Source: an uncultured Treponema sp. (GTDB taxonomy: Bacteria > Spirochaetota > Spirochaetia > Treponematales > Treponemataceae). From it: a stretch of 5,526 bases of DNA. Below, piece by piece: positions 1-5,505 of the stretch. A program made the translations under genes and the position numbers. The notes beneath the pieces are model-generated. The model searched no databases and had not been told where the DNA came from. It saw nothing but the letters and a program-made list of their open reading frames with translations. The number at the start of each line of letters is the position of its first letter. Position 1 is the stretch's first letter. The stretch lies in contig CAJOPO010000185.1 of assembly GCA_905236315.1 (NCBI GenBank), positions 1-5,526 of the forward strand, read 5' to 3'.

Positions 1-3
1 GAT

Positions 4-36
4 GTTGTAAGTCGCGCTATTATAGCGACTTGCAAC
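4..36. repeat. Inverted repeat / hairpin A
   Basis: Two 12-nt arms (4-15 GTTGTAAGTCGC and 25-36 GCGACTTGCAAC) are complementary except for one pair, T8 and G32, which is a G-U wobble in plus-strand RNA and an A-C mismatch in minus-strand RNA. The loop is 16-24. An alternative register pairs GCTAT (16-20) with ATAGC (22-26). The stop codon of the truncated transposase frame falls in the loop. This is directly visible. What it does (terminator, repeat unit, recombination scar) is unknown. The window edge may cut a larger repeat. Confidence 0.8.
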
Positions 37-421
37 TCGCAGGAACCTCGAAAAACTTTCTGAAAGGGAGTTTTTCGAGGTTCCCTACAATGAGTCTTTT
101 AATTTCTCTTGCGAGTACGCTGTCCAGCATGATTTTAGGAATCTGTTCCTTATTTGCATTCTGCTCATTCGCTATGTTCTGTGCGTATTCTGCATTGTAT
201 TCATACACCTCGCTTAAATCACTCTTTACGTGCTTTACCGTACCACGTTTTATTTCATTGTATATTGTCTTTCTGTCACACTTGAAGATTTCTGCAAGTT
301 TAGTTTTTTTCGTAACCTTTTCAATTCCTTTTTTGCCAAGTAGATAACATTCCAAAAGAAATCTTGTCTGTGCATTGAAGCAGATATTTTCTTTTCTCTC
401 CTTTTGTGCTATATTTTTCAT
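20..421 (-). pseudogene. IS30-family transposase, N-terminal fragment
   Basis: This is a 133-residue product. Full IS30-family transposases are usually over 300 residues, with a C-terminal DDE (RNase H-like) catalytic domain that is entirely absent here. What remains is the N-terminal DNA-binding part: a helix-turn-helix around residues 41-62 (KLAEIFKCDRKTIYNEIKRG), followed by the typical tyrosine-rich stretch ending in EYNAEYAQ (about 74-81). Family-like sequence fades after LIVG near residue 113. The last 20 residues (from NLEKLPF to CKSL) are translated from the two hairpin repeats. The start is ATG at 421, because AGGAGGA lies 9 nt upstream; a longer reading from a TTG at 454 would put that site inside the gene. 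The fragment cannot transpose itself. It might still bind the ends of related elements, but that is speculation. The missing C-terminal part could lie outside the window. Confidence 0.8.
42..84. repeat. Perfect 16-bp inverted repeat / hairpin B
   Basis: Arms 42-57 (GGAACCTCGAAAAACT) and 69-84 are perfect reverse complements around an 11-nt loop (58-68). It lies 5 bp from hairpin A, and together the two make a tandem dyad block. On the minus strand the block is translated as the last 20 residues of the transposase fragment, and the recognisable IS30-like sequence stops at its edge. This suggests that the block was inserted into the element or lies at a rearrangement junction. It could also act as a transcription terminator for minus-strand transcripts, but no clean T-run follows the stem outside the arms. 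Confidence 0.85.
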
Positions 422-430
422 AGGTTTTCT

Positions 431-437
431 TCCTCCT
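431..437 (-). promoter_or_regulatory. Ribosome binding site deciding the transposase start
   Basis: On the minus strand this reads AGGAGGA, a strong Shine-Dalgarno match 9 nt before the ATG at 421. It argues against the upstream TTG at 454 as the start codon. Confidence 0.8.
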
Positions 438-459
438 GTTGTTTTGGTGTGCAATTTCT

Positions 460-468
460 ATTATAACA
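460..468 (-). promoter_or_regulatory. Extended -10 promoter of the IS30 fragment
   Basis: The minus strand reads TGTTATAAT, a perfect extended -10 (TG, one base, TATAAT; hexamer at 460-465). No good -35 sits 16-18 bp upstream (the hexamer there reads GAAAAA), which is common for extended -10 promoters. It lies 39 bp before the ATG. Transcription from it runs away from rsmE. Confidence 0.6.
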
Positions 469-546
469 GATGGTTGAAAACCTTTTTCGTTTTTTTTGGG
501 TAATTATATTTTACTGCTTACCAACAAAAAAAGAGTGTAAAATTTA

Positions 547-575
547 TTGAAAGTGCCTTGTTATTGTGCTATAAT
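547..575 (+). promoter_or_regulatory. Sigma-70 promoter of the rsmE operon
   Basis: TTGAAA (547-552) is followed by exactly 17 bp and then TATAAT (570-575), with TG at 567-568 giving an extended -10 as well. This is a near-consensus housekeeping promoter. Transcription should start about 582-583, only 4-5 nt before the ATG at 587, so the operon transcript is probably leaderless for its first gene. Confidence 0.8.
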
Positions 576-586
576 CATATTTATCT

Positions 587-1351
587 ATGAATATCTGTTT
601 GTTCACAAAGCAAGAAATAGATAAGCCTCTTAGTCTGCATGACGCTCGTGCCAAACACATAATAAAAATCCTTAAAAAAAAAGTTGGCGATACATTTAAC
701 GCTGGTATTATAGAAGGTTCTTCTGGAATTGCTTTAATAACAGCTATAGATGATATTGATGAAAATGGAACACTTAGTTTTTCTTTTACTCCTCAAGGAG
801 ATGGAAAACCATTGTATCCATTAATTATGATTATTGGATTTCCGCGTCCTATACAGTTAAAACGCCTTTTGCGCGATATGGCAGGTTTAGGGGTGTGTGA
901 AATTCATTTAGTAGCTACAGAGTTAGGAGAAAAATCTTATTTGAATTCTTCTTTGGCTACAAGCGATGCAGGTAGAACTATGCTAGTAGAGGGGGTAGTG
1001 CAGGCGGCAGGAACGCATATACCTTCTCTATATATACATAATTCTCTTAATGAATGTTTAGATGTGATAGAAAAAAACTTAAAGCAAGATGATGTACTTT
1101 TTGCTTTAGATAACGTAAATGCAAAAGATAGTCTATCTAGTGTATTGGAAAGGGAGAGTTCTTTATTAAAAGAAACTAGAACTGCTGTTGCTTGTATTGG
1201 TAGCGAAAGAGGGTGGACAGATAAAGAAAGGGAACTTTTAGAAAGTAAGGGATATAAAAGACTTAGAATGGGAAATAGAGTTTTACGAACAGAAACCGCA
1301 GCAACCGTAGCAGCTAGTTTAATTTTAGGTGCAATGGGATATTTGAATTGA
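587..1351 (+). CDS. rsmE: RsmE-family 16S rRNA (uracil-1498-N3) methyltransferase
   Basis: The product is 254 residues, near the family length (about 245). RsmE enzymes use S-adenosylmethionine to methylate N3 of U1498 in the 30S decoding region and are knotted SPOUT-class proteins. The N-terminal PUA-like part carries LSLHDARAKHIIKILKKKVGD (the usual LR-K-GD block, about 15-35). The C-terminal SPOUT part has RPIQLKRLLRDMAGLGV (about 87-103), IGSERGW (204-210, in place of IGPEGGF) and RMGNRVLRTETAAT (227-240), the cofactor-binding knot loop. It is divergent: the usual QKATELGV block reads RDMAGLGV, and the usual EQS-R block reads VQAAGTHIP (138-146), without the arginine. The ATG at 587 is the only reasonable start. 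No Shine-Dalgarno sequence precedes it, which fits a leaderless message. It is the first gene of a four-gene operon. Family assignment is firm; the exact target uridine is inferred. Confidence 0.9.
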   Translation: MNICLFTKQEIDKPLSLHDARAKHIIKILKKKVGDTFNAGIIEGSSGIALITAIDDIDENGTLSFSFTPQGDGKPLYPLIMIIGFPRPIQLKRLLRDMAGLGVCEIHLVATELGEKSYLNSSLATSDAGRTMLVEGVVQAAGTHIPSLYIHNSLNECLDVIEKNLKQDDVLFALDNVNAKDSLSSVLERESSLLKETRTAVACIGSERGWTDKERELLESKGYKRLRMGNRVLRTETAATVAASLILGAMGYLN

Positions 1352-1393
1352 ATAAAAGTGGCTTTGTAAAGAAAGAGGTGGTTGGTAAATAAA

Positions 1394-2203
1394 ATGGATA
1401 ACGAGTCAATAAAGACTATGTTGCTTAATATTCAAGACTCATCGTTAGAATTTTCAGTTTTGCTTACAGGAAAAGAGAGCAAGCGTGTAAATGGCTTATA
1501 TAAGCCAGATTCACGAGAAATTTTATTGCACAACAAAAATTTTAAGACAGATAATGAGTTAGTATATACTGCAATTCATGAATATACGCACCATCTTATA
1601 AATGAAGAGCAAATTGCAGAAAATGGAGGTAAAGAACCGCCTCATAAGGCTCGTAGTCATACGAATTATTTTTGGGCAAAGTTTCATAGCCTTTTAGAAA
1701 TAGCAGAGCAAAAAGGCTTTTATAAAATGGACCTTTCAATTTCTCCTGAGTTGGAAGAACTTACTAAAGAAATTCGCACTAAATATATAGAGCCAAATGG
1801 TCATCTTATGCAGGAGTTTGGAAAGAGTTTAATAAAAGCGCATACTTTGTGTGAACAAGCTAGTATACGTTATGAAGATTATTTAGATAGGGTGTTGCAG
1901 TTACCACGTACAACAGCAAAAACTGTAACACAAGTTGGCACCTTGCCTAAAGAAGATGCTGTCTTAGGCTTTGATAATATGAAGATTGTGGCTAGATTAA
2001 AAAAGCCTGATGAGCGAGCAAAGGCGCAAGACGCTATAAAGCAGGGTAAAAGTCCTGATAGCGTTATTGCTATGATGAAAAAGAAAGCACAAACGGAAGA
2101 CCCTCGTGCTAAGTTAGAAAAAGAACGAGACCGTCTTACAAAAACTATTAGTGAACTTACACAACGTTTAGAATATGTGGAGGAAAGCCTTGCAAATCTA
2201 TAA
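1394..2203 (+). CDS. Putative zinc metallopeptidase (HExxH, SprT/WLM-like) with C-terminal coiled coil
   Basis: The product is 269 residues. The signature is HEYTH at 62-66 (H62, E63, H66), preceded by ELVYTAI, a helix typical of zincin peptidases. H89 in SHTNYFWAKF resembles the third zinc ligand followed by an FW pair (H...FW) seen in SprT/WLM/YgjP-type proteins, so a complete zinc site is plausible. There is no signal peptide, so it should be cytoplasmic. Residues 190-235 are lysine-rich, and 234-266 form a predicted coiled coil (KLEKERDRLTKTISELTQRL), possibly for dimerisation or partner binding. The ATG at 1394 is preferred; AGAGGTGG lies 12 nt upstream, whereas an in-frame TTG at 1382 sits directly against that site. 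It follows rsmE by 42 bp with no terminator between. The substrate is unknown, and SprT-like DNA-protein crosslink repair is only one possibility. Confidence 0.65.
   Translation: MDNESIKTMLLNIQDSSLEFSVLLTGKESKRVNGLYKPDSREILLHNKNFKTDNELVYTAIHEYTHHLINEEQIAENGGKEPPHKARSHTNYFWAKFHSLLEIAEQKGFYKMDLSISPELEELTKEIRTKYIEPNGHLMQEFGKSLIKAHTLCEQASIRYEDYLDRVLQLPRTTAKTVTQVGTLPKEDAVLGFDNMKIVARLKKPDERAKAQDAIKQGKSPDSVIAMMKKKAQTEDPRAKLEKERDRLTKTISELTQRLEYVEESLANL
2179..2185 (+). promoter_or_regulatory. Ribosome binding site deciding a TTG start
   Basis: GGAGGAA lies inside the 3' end of the metallopeptidase gene, with 6 nt between GGAGG and a TTG at 2190. An in-frame ATG at 2175 lies upstream of this site and has no Shine-Dalgarno sequence of its own. 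Starting at TTG also leaves a cleaner signal peptide (QIYK then a hydrophobic run). Confidence 0.75.
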
Positions 2204-3170
2204 AACTATAACACTATCATTGTTATCCATTATTACACCTATGCTTTTTGCTCAGAGTATGGAATCAATAACTATAACCTCCCCAACTATGCCTTCTATA
2301 ACGGCTCCAACTTTAGGTAGTGGTTTTTATACTCCTAGGAGCGCGGGCTCTTATAACTATCCTAGTAAAAAGCAACAAAGTGTTGTAGCGGACACTAATG
2401 CAGATAGTATTAAAAATTTTGAAGAAGATACTGAAATAGCTTCTTCAGAAATACAACAGAAAGCAAAGGAATTACTATCAACTCTTACAGCAGATGATAT
2501 TCAGCAAATGTCTAAGAATGGACTCCTAAATCAATTAGGAAACATTTTAGGGGCAGACACGAGTTCTATGACAGGTGTAGAACTTAGTAATTTATATACT
2601 TCTAAAAGTAAATCTGCTTCAAATATTTTGCTTTCTCAAGTTATTTCTGAAATTGAAGAGATAAAGGAGCAAAATAAAAAATTACAAGAGCAAGTTGCAA
2701 ATATTACTAAAACTTTAGAAAACGAAAATGCTTATTCTTCCTATTCAAACACAGGCTCTATAGTTGCAAATAATACTGCAAGTAGTTCAAGACATACTCA
2801 GTCATCTCATTTAATAAAGTTTTCTGTAAATGGTTATGATGTTTTAAGAACTTGTCATACAATATATATTTCTGACGTACAGCAAGATGGCACTTTCCTT
2901 GTTACAGGTGATAGAAAATATCAAAGTGATGGTAAAACAAGGTCAGAAACCTTTCATTTATTATTTAAAACTGCTGCTAATTCTTCTTCTCAAACCTATA
3001 GTGCAGCGGCGGCTGTAACACAGGACTCTTTTAATCAATATTCATTTTTGTATCAGCTCTCTCAGAGAGATGATCTACAGGCTACACGAATAGGAAATCT
3101 TGTTTCTATGAAAACTGTAGACCCAGACTGGAAATTAGAATTGCTTATAGACTTAGGAGAAGAAAACTAG
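2190..3170 (+). CDS. Secreted protein of unknown function with coiled coil
   Basis: The product is 326 residues from the TTG at 2190; the alternative ATG at 2175 would add five. I do not recognise the family. The first 23 or so residues look like a Sec signal peptide (QIYK, then TITLSLLSIITPMLF, with cleavage near FAQS). There is no lipobox cysteine, so it should be periplasmic or surface-exposed rather than a lipoprotein. A Ser/Thr/Pro-rich segment follows (SPTMPSITAPTLGSG), then an acidic helical region (about 70-145), a coiled coil (about 150-178, ISEIEEIKEQNKKLQEQV), a Ser/Asn-rich linker (about 181-206) and a C-terminal domain rich in predicted beta strands (about 207-326, starting LIKFSVNGYDVLRTCHTIYI). 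It overlaps the metallopeptidase gene by 14 bp and ends 2 bp before rsmG, so translation is likely coupled. A link to the metallopeptidase as substrate or partner is unlikely if that protein stays in the cytoplasm. Confidence 0.7.
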   Translation: MQIYKTITLSLLSIITPMLFAQSMESITITSPTMPSITAPTLGSGFYTPRSAGSYNYPSKKQQSVVADTNADSIKNFEEDTEIASSEIQQKAKELLSTLTADDIQQMSKNGLLNQLGNILGADTSSMTGVELSNLYTSKSKSASNILLSQVISEIEEIKEQNKKLQEQVANITKTLENENAYSSYSNTGSIVANNTASSSRHTQSSHLIKFSVNGYDVLRTCHTIYISDVQQDGTFLVTGDRKYQSDGKTRSETFHLLFKTAANSSSQTYSAAAAVTQDSFNQYSFLYQLSQRDDLQATRIGNLVSMKTVDPDWKLELLIDLGEEN

Positions 3171-3172
3171 CT

Positions 3173-3841
3173 ATGCAAAGTAAGTTGCAGCAAGGCTTGG
3201 ACACTTTAGGTCTTTTGCAAATTGAAGATTTACAAAGGAAAATGGAAATATATATAGAAGCGGTTCTTGACTTTAATAAGACGTATAATCTTATGAAGGC
3301 TGACACTATGGATGACATGGCAGTAAATCATATATTAGACAGTCTTGCAGCCGTTTCTCATATTAATTCATTAATTCAATCCTTAACGCAACAAAACAAT
3401 ATTGAATCTTTAGAGATTGGCGATATTGGCTCTGGAGGGGGCTGTCCTGGTATTCCTCTAGCAGCAGTTTATCCTCAGCACTCTTTTACTCTTGTAGAAA
3501 GAATGGAAAAGAGATGTTTATTTTTAGAAAGTGTAATAAATAAAATAGGCTTAAAGAACGTAACTGTTCAGTGTGTGCAAGCAGATAAAGTAGAAAAAGA
3601 AAAATTTCATATAGAAGTATTTAGGGCTTTTCATCCATTTGATAAAAAAATAGCAAGGCTTTTGCTTGGAATGTTAAAAAATGGCGGTTTTTTAGTAGCG
3701 TATAAGGCTAGGGCAGAGAAAATTCAAGAAGAAATGTCTAGCCCTGAGGTGCAAAAAATTATCCCTACTTATAAAAAAATAGCACTCACAGTTCCTTTTT
3801 TAGAAGACCATGAGCGCAATCTTGTGGTTATAAAGAAATAA
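3173..3841 (+). CDS. rsmG: 16S rRNA (guanine-527-N7) methyltransferase RsmG
   Basis: The product is 222 residues, normal for the family (about 205-240). RsmG (GidB) transfers a methyl group from S-adenosylmethionine to N7 of G527 in helix 18 of 16S rRNA, and its loss in other bacteria gives low-level streptomycin resistance. Hallmarks are YIEAVLDFNKTYNLM (27-41), NHILDSL (52-58), the cofactor-binding loop DIGSGGGCPGIP (84-95), TLVERMEKRCLFLESV (106-121) after it, and the C-terminal PFLEDHERNLVVIKK (208-222). The usual RAE acidic motif after strand 4 reads QADKVE, and the SRA segment reads VFRAFHPF, both modest departures. The start is ATG at 3173, with AGGAGA at 3155-3160, a rather long 12-nt spacing inside the preceding gene. 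It is the last gene of the operon. Here it sits with rsmE rather than with mnmG, its common partner elsewhere. Confidence 0.93.
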   Translation: MQSKLQQGLDTLGLLQIEDLQRKMEIYIEAVLDFNKTYNLMKADTMDDMAVNHILDSLAAVSHINSLIQSLTQQNNIESLEIGDIGSGGGCPGIPLAAVYPQHSFTLVERMEKRCLFLESVINKIGLKNVTVQCVQADKVEKEKFHIEVFRAFHPFDKKIARLLLGMLKNGGFLVAYKARAEKIQEEMSSPEVQKIIPTYKKIALTVPFLEDHERNLVVIKK

Positions 3842-3917
3842 AAAAGTTTAAATTATGCACATATAAAAAAACAGTTTCTAGTCGCCTCTGCGGATTGAAT
3901 CTGTCGATTACAAAATC

Positions 3918-3931
3918 GAGGGCTAGCCCTC
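3918..3931. repeat. Apical hairpin 1 of the structured element
   Basis: A perfect 14-nt palindrome, GAGGGCTAGCCCTC: a 5-bp stem with a CTAG loop as RNA, or a fully self-complementary site as DNA. Its first two bases also belong to an alternative stem, TCGATT (3904-3909) with AATCGA (3914-3919), which would compete with both this hairpin and the 10-bp long-range stem. Confidence 0.75.
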
Positions 3932-3946
3932 TACACGCCACATTCG

Positions 3947-3967
3947 CACGCCTTCTACGAAGGTGTG
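3947..3967 (+). repeat. Apical hairpin 2 of the structured element
   Basis: CACGCCTTC (3947-3955) and GAAGGTGTG (3959-3967) pair over 9 bp around a TAC loop. One pair is G3950 with T3964, a G-U wobble only if the plus strand is the RNA. Confidence 0.75.
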
Positions 3968-3982
3968 TGTTGTAATTATTTA

Positions 3983-4007
3983 CGTTTGCCGCTTACGCGG
4001 TAGCACG
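3983..4007 (+). repeat. Apical hairpin 3 of the structured element
   Basis: CGTTTGCCGC (3983-3992) pairs with GCGGTAG-ACG (3997-4007) around a TTAC loop, with C4004 bulged. The pairs G3988-T4001 and T3986-G4003 are G-U wobbles in plus-strand RNA and mismatches in minus-strand RNA, the same polarity as in hairpin 2. Confidence 0.7.
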
Positions 4008-4098
4008 AACAGAGTGTTTTTGTAATCCTAAGGATTCAATCCGCTAGTCTCCTTTTCGCTGTTTTTTATATGTGCACTGTAAAACTGATTTCCTTGAA

Positions 4099-5460
4099 CT
4101 AAATTGTAATAGACTTTAATATACGAGTAAGTTGTGCCTTTTCTATAAGGTCAACAGGACGACCTTCTATATATTTATGGGCTTCATCAGAGAAAACCCC
4201 TGCTGTAATGCAATAACCTCTGTCACATTTTACGTCATGCATGTGTCCATGAAAGTCTCTTACATATAACTCGCCAGTAGAACCTGTGGTACGGAAAAAT
4301 CTTAATAATTCAGTATCTTGCCATTTTGTAGTATCTACTTCTGCTAATATATCTGTATATGCAGATGTAACATTTATATCGATAATCTTAACAAAAGAAT
4401 TTTTGTATAGCCCATTAAAGAATTTGCGACATAGTGCCACAAAATCACTTGCTCCTGCTGTTAAATATACTTGTAAATTAGAGTTTTGACTTAATTCTTG
4501 GTATCTTGCTAAAAGAGCATTTACATCTTTATAATTAGCATTTACTTGTTTGATTTTATTTAAATATTCAAGACCTTTTCCGAATTGATTCTTGCTAAAA
4601 AGACACTGGGCATAGCGATACTGCAATTCAAGAAGGACATCTTGTGGTATATTCTGATGTTTTAAACCAATTTCAAAGTCCTGTGCTGCAGCATTGTGGT
4701 CTCCTAGATTCATTCTTTGTGTACCTGCTGCAAGACAAGAACGTGCGCCATAAACAGGGTCTGCACGTAAATGAGAAAAAACTTTCATGGCTCTATCCCC
4801 ATGACCTTCATTTGCCATAGCATCTGCCATATCGAATAACGCTTCTTTGTTTGATGGATTTTCTGTAAGGGCTTTCTTAAAGCATGGCAAACTATCACGG
4901 TAGTGATGTCCCATATAATAACACTGACCTAAAACAAAGTTTATGCCTTCGGCTTCTGGTTTTAATATAAGTGCTTTTTTTAAGCAAGGAATAGCCTTAT
5001 CATATTGTTGCACATTATATAAAGCCTGCCCTAAATAATAATTTGCTTCATAACTATGAGGTTCCTTACCCGCTGCTGTGGTTAACGCTTGAACGGCTTC
5101 TGGATATTTTTCTAATTTTAATGCACAAGTACCATACTTTAATGCAGGTTCAAAAGCATCTATATTGTTACCTGGAACAGCAGAAAGTTTATACAACTGT
5201 TCATATATAGGTATAGCTTTGTCCCAAACTTGACTTGCAAAGTATACATTACCAAGCATAGCAAGACCTTCTGGGTCGCTAGGATTTTTGCCAAGTTTGC
5301 GTTGTGCTTCCCTTACAACTTGAGCCTGAGATTTTGTTTTTTTTGCACCAGAACCTTTTGCGTCGTCTGAATTGGATTTTTTCCCAAATACAACCATGAG
5401 AACAACAATTACAGCCATTACGGCAATTCCAGCGATAAGATAAGGTAATATTGATTCCAT
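4099..5460 (-). CDS. Membrane-anchored TPR protein with Mrr-like (degenerate nuclease fold) C-terminal domain
   Basis: The product is 453 residues. Residues 7-25 form one transmembrane helix (LIAGIAVMAVIVVLMVVFG), followed by a lysine-rich stretch (27-44), so the bulk should face the cytoplasm. About seven tetratricopeptide repeats follow (roughly 67-94, 103-135, 137-169, 171-203, 205-235, 239-270, 276-307; for example YYLGQALYNVQQYDKAIPCL). TPRs are protein-binding scaffolds. The last 115 residues resemble the Mrr/restriction-endonuclease-like fold: DFVALCRKFF (339-348), TDILAEVD (369-376), RFFRTTGSTGELYVRDF (387-403), and RGYCITAGVFSDEAHKYIEG (414-433) followed by RPVDLIEKAQLTRIL. D370 could match the catalytic Asp, but the expected (E/Q)xK reads EVD (374-376), so the nuclease is probably inactive. 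The start is the ATG at 5460; upstream ribosome binding is weak. The gene is monocistronic within the window and convergent with rsmG. Its role is unknown; a membrane scaffold is inferred. Confidence 0.75.
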   Translation of the reverse strand: MESILPYLIAGIAVMAVIVVLMVVFGKKSNSDDAKGSGAKKTKSQAQVVREAQRKLGKNPSDPEGLAMLGNVYFASQVWDKAIPIYEQLYKLSAVPGNNIDAFEPALKYGTCALKLEKYPEAVQALTTAAGKEPHSYEANYYLGQALYNVQQYDKAIPCLKKALILKPEAEGINFVLGQCYYMGHHYRDSLPCFKKALTENPSNKEALFDMADAMANEGHGDRAMKVFSHLRADPVYGARSCLAAGTQRMNLGDHNAAAQDFEIGLKHQNIPQDVLLELQYRYAQCLFSKNQFGKGLEYLNKIKQVNANYKDVNALLARYQELSQNSNLQVYLTAGASDFVALCRKFFNGLYKNSFVKIIDINVTSAYTDILAEVDTTKWQDTELLRFFRTTGSTGELYVRDFHGHMHDVKCDRGYCITAGVFSDEAHKYIEGRPVDLIEKAQLTRILKSITI

Positions 5461-5474
5461 AATTCTATTCTTTT

Positions 5475-5505
5475 ATTATCGGTATTTCCTAATTTACATT
5501 TTATA
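5475..5505 (-). promoter_or_regulatory. Possible promoter region of the TPR gene
   Basis: The 66 bp before the TPR ATG are strongly AT-rich. Two weak minus-strand -10 candidates are visible, GATAAT (5475-5480) and TATAAA (5500-5505). Neither has a recognisable -35 box within the window, and for the second it would fall at or past the window end. The nearest purine-rich stretch before the ATG (AAAAGAATAG) is a poor Shine-Dalgarno sequence. Confidence 0.25.

Larger units (their letters stand above)
85..485 (-). mobile_element. IS30-family insertion sequence remnant
   Basis: This span contains the transposase N-terminal fragment, its ribosome binding site and its promoter, so the 5' end of the element is present. 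The outer terminal repeat should lie between the promoter (468) and the rsmE -35 box (547). A short dyad, GGTTgaaAACC at 472-482, is a candidate end, but I cannot confirm it without the partner end. The inner boundary is set where transposase-like sequence gives way to hairpin B. Both limits are approximate. Confidence 0.45.
3856..4076. repeat. 221-bp nested inverted-repeat element (structured RNA or MITE-like)
   Basis: The ends are inverted repeats: 3856-3874 (TGCACATATAAAAAAACAG) pairs with 4059-4076 with one extra A. Inside are an asymmetric internal loop (3875-3889 against 4045-4058), a perfect 12-bp stem (3890-3901 GCGGATTGAATC with 4033-4044), a small loop, and a perfect 10-bp stem (3906-3915 GATTACAAAA with 4018-4027). 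These enclose a multiloop with three apical hairpins. The element fills the gap between the convergent rsmG and TPR genes and looks richer in G and C than its flanks. I see no target-site duplication at its edges (AAATTA on the left, CTGTAA on the right) and no convincing ORF or promoter. Candidates are a non-autonomous mobile repeat, a non-coding RNA, or a bidirectional terminator. Confidence 0.8.

Noticed and set aside
30..347. Plus-strand open frame of 105 codons opposite the transposase fragment
   Set aside because: It is antisense to an IS30-like coding region with its own ribosome binding site and promoter, has no Shine-Dalgarno sequence, and begins inside the hairpin repeats. It is a shadow frame.
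472..494. GGTTgaaAACC followed by T-rich sequence as a terminator
   Set aside because: The stem is only 4 bp, and no plus-strand gene upstream needs it. I mention it only as a possible end of the IS remnant.
3856..4076. The structured element as a simple rho-independent terminator
   Set aside because: Its A- and T-runs lie within the paired terminal arms rather than after a compact GC-rich stem, and it has several nested stems. It may still stop transcription from both sides, but that does not explain its size.
3842..4098. CRISPR array, tRNA, or a known housekeeping RNA (tmRNA, SRP, RNase P, 6S)
   Set aside because: There are no regular direct repeats and spacers, no tRNA cloverleaf with a T-loop, and none of the conserved motifs I know for those RNAs.
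4286..4489. Plus-strand open frame of 67 codons inside the TPR gene
   Set aside because: It lies antisense to the conserved C-terminal domain, with no ribosome binding site or recognisable product.
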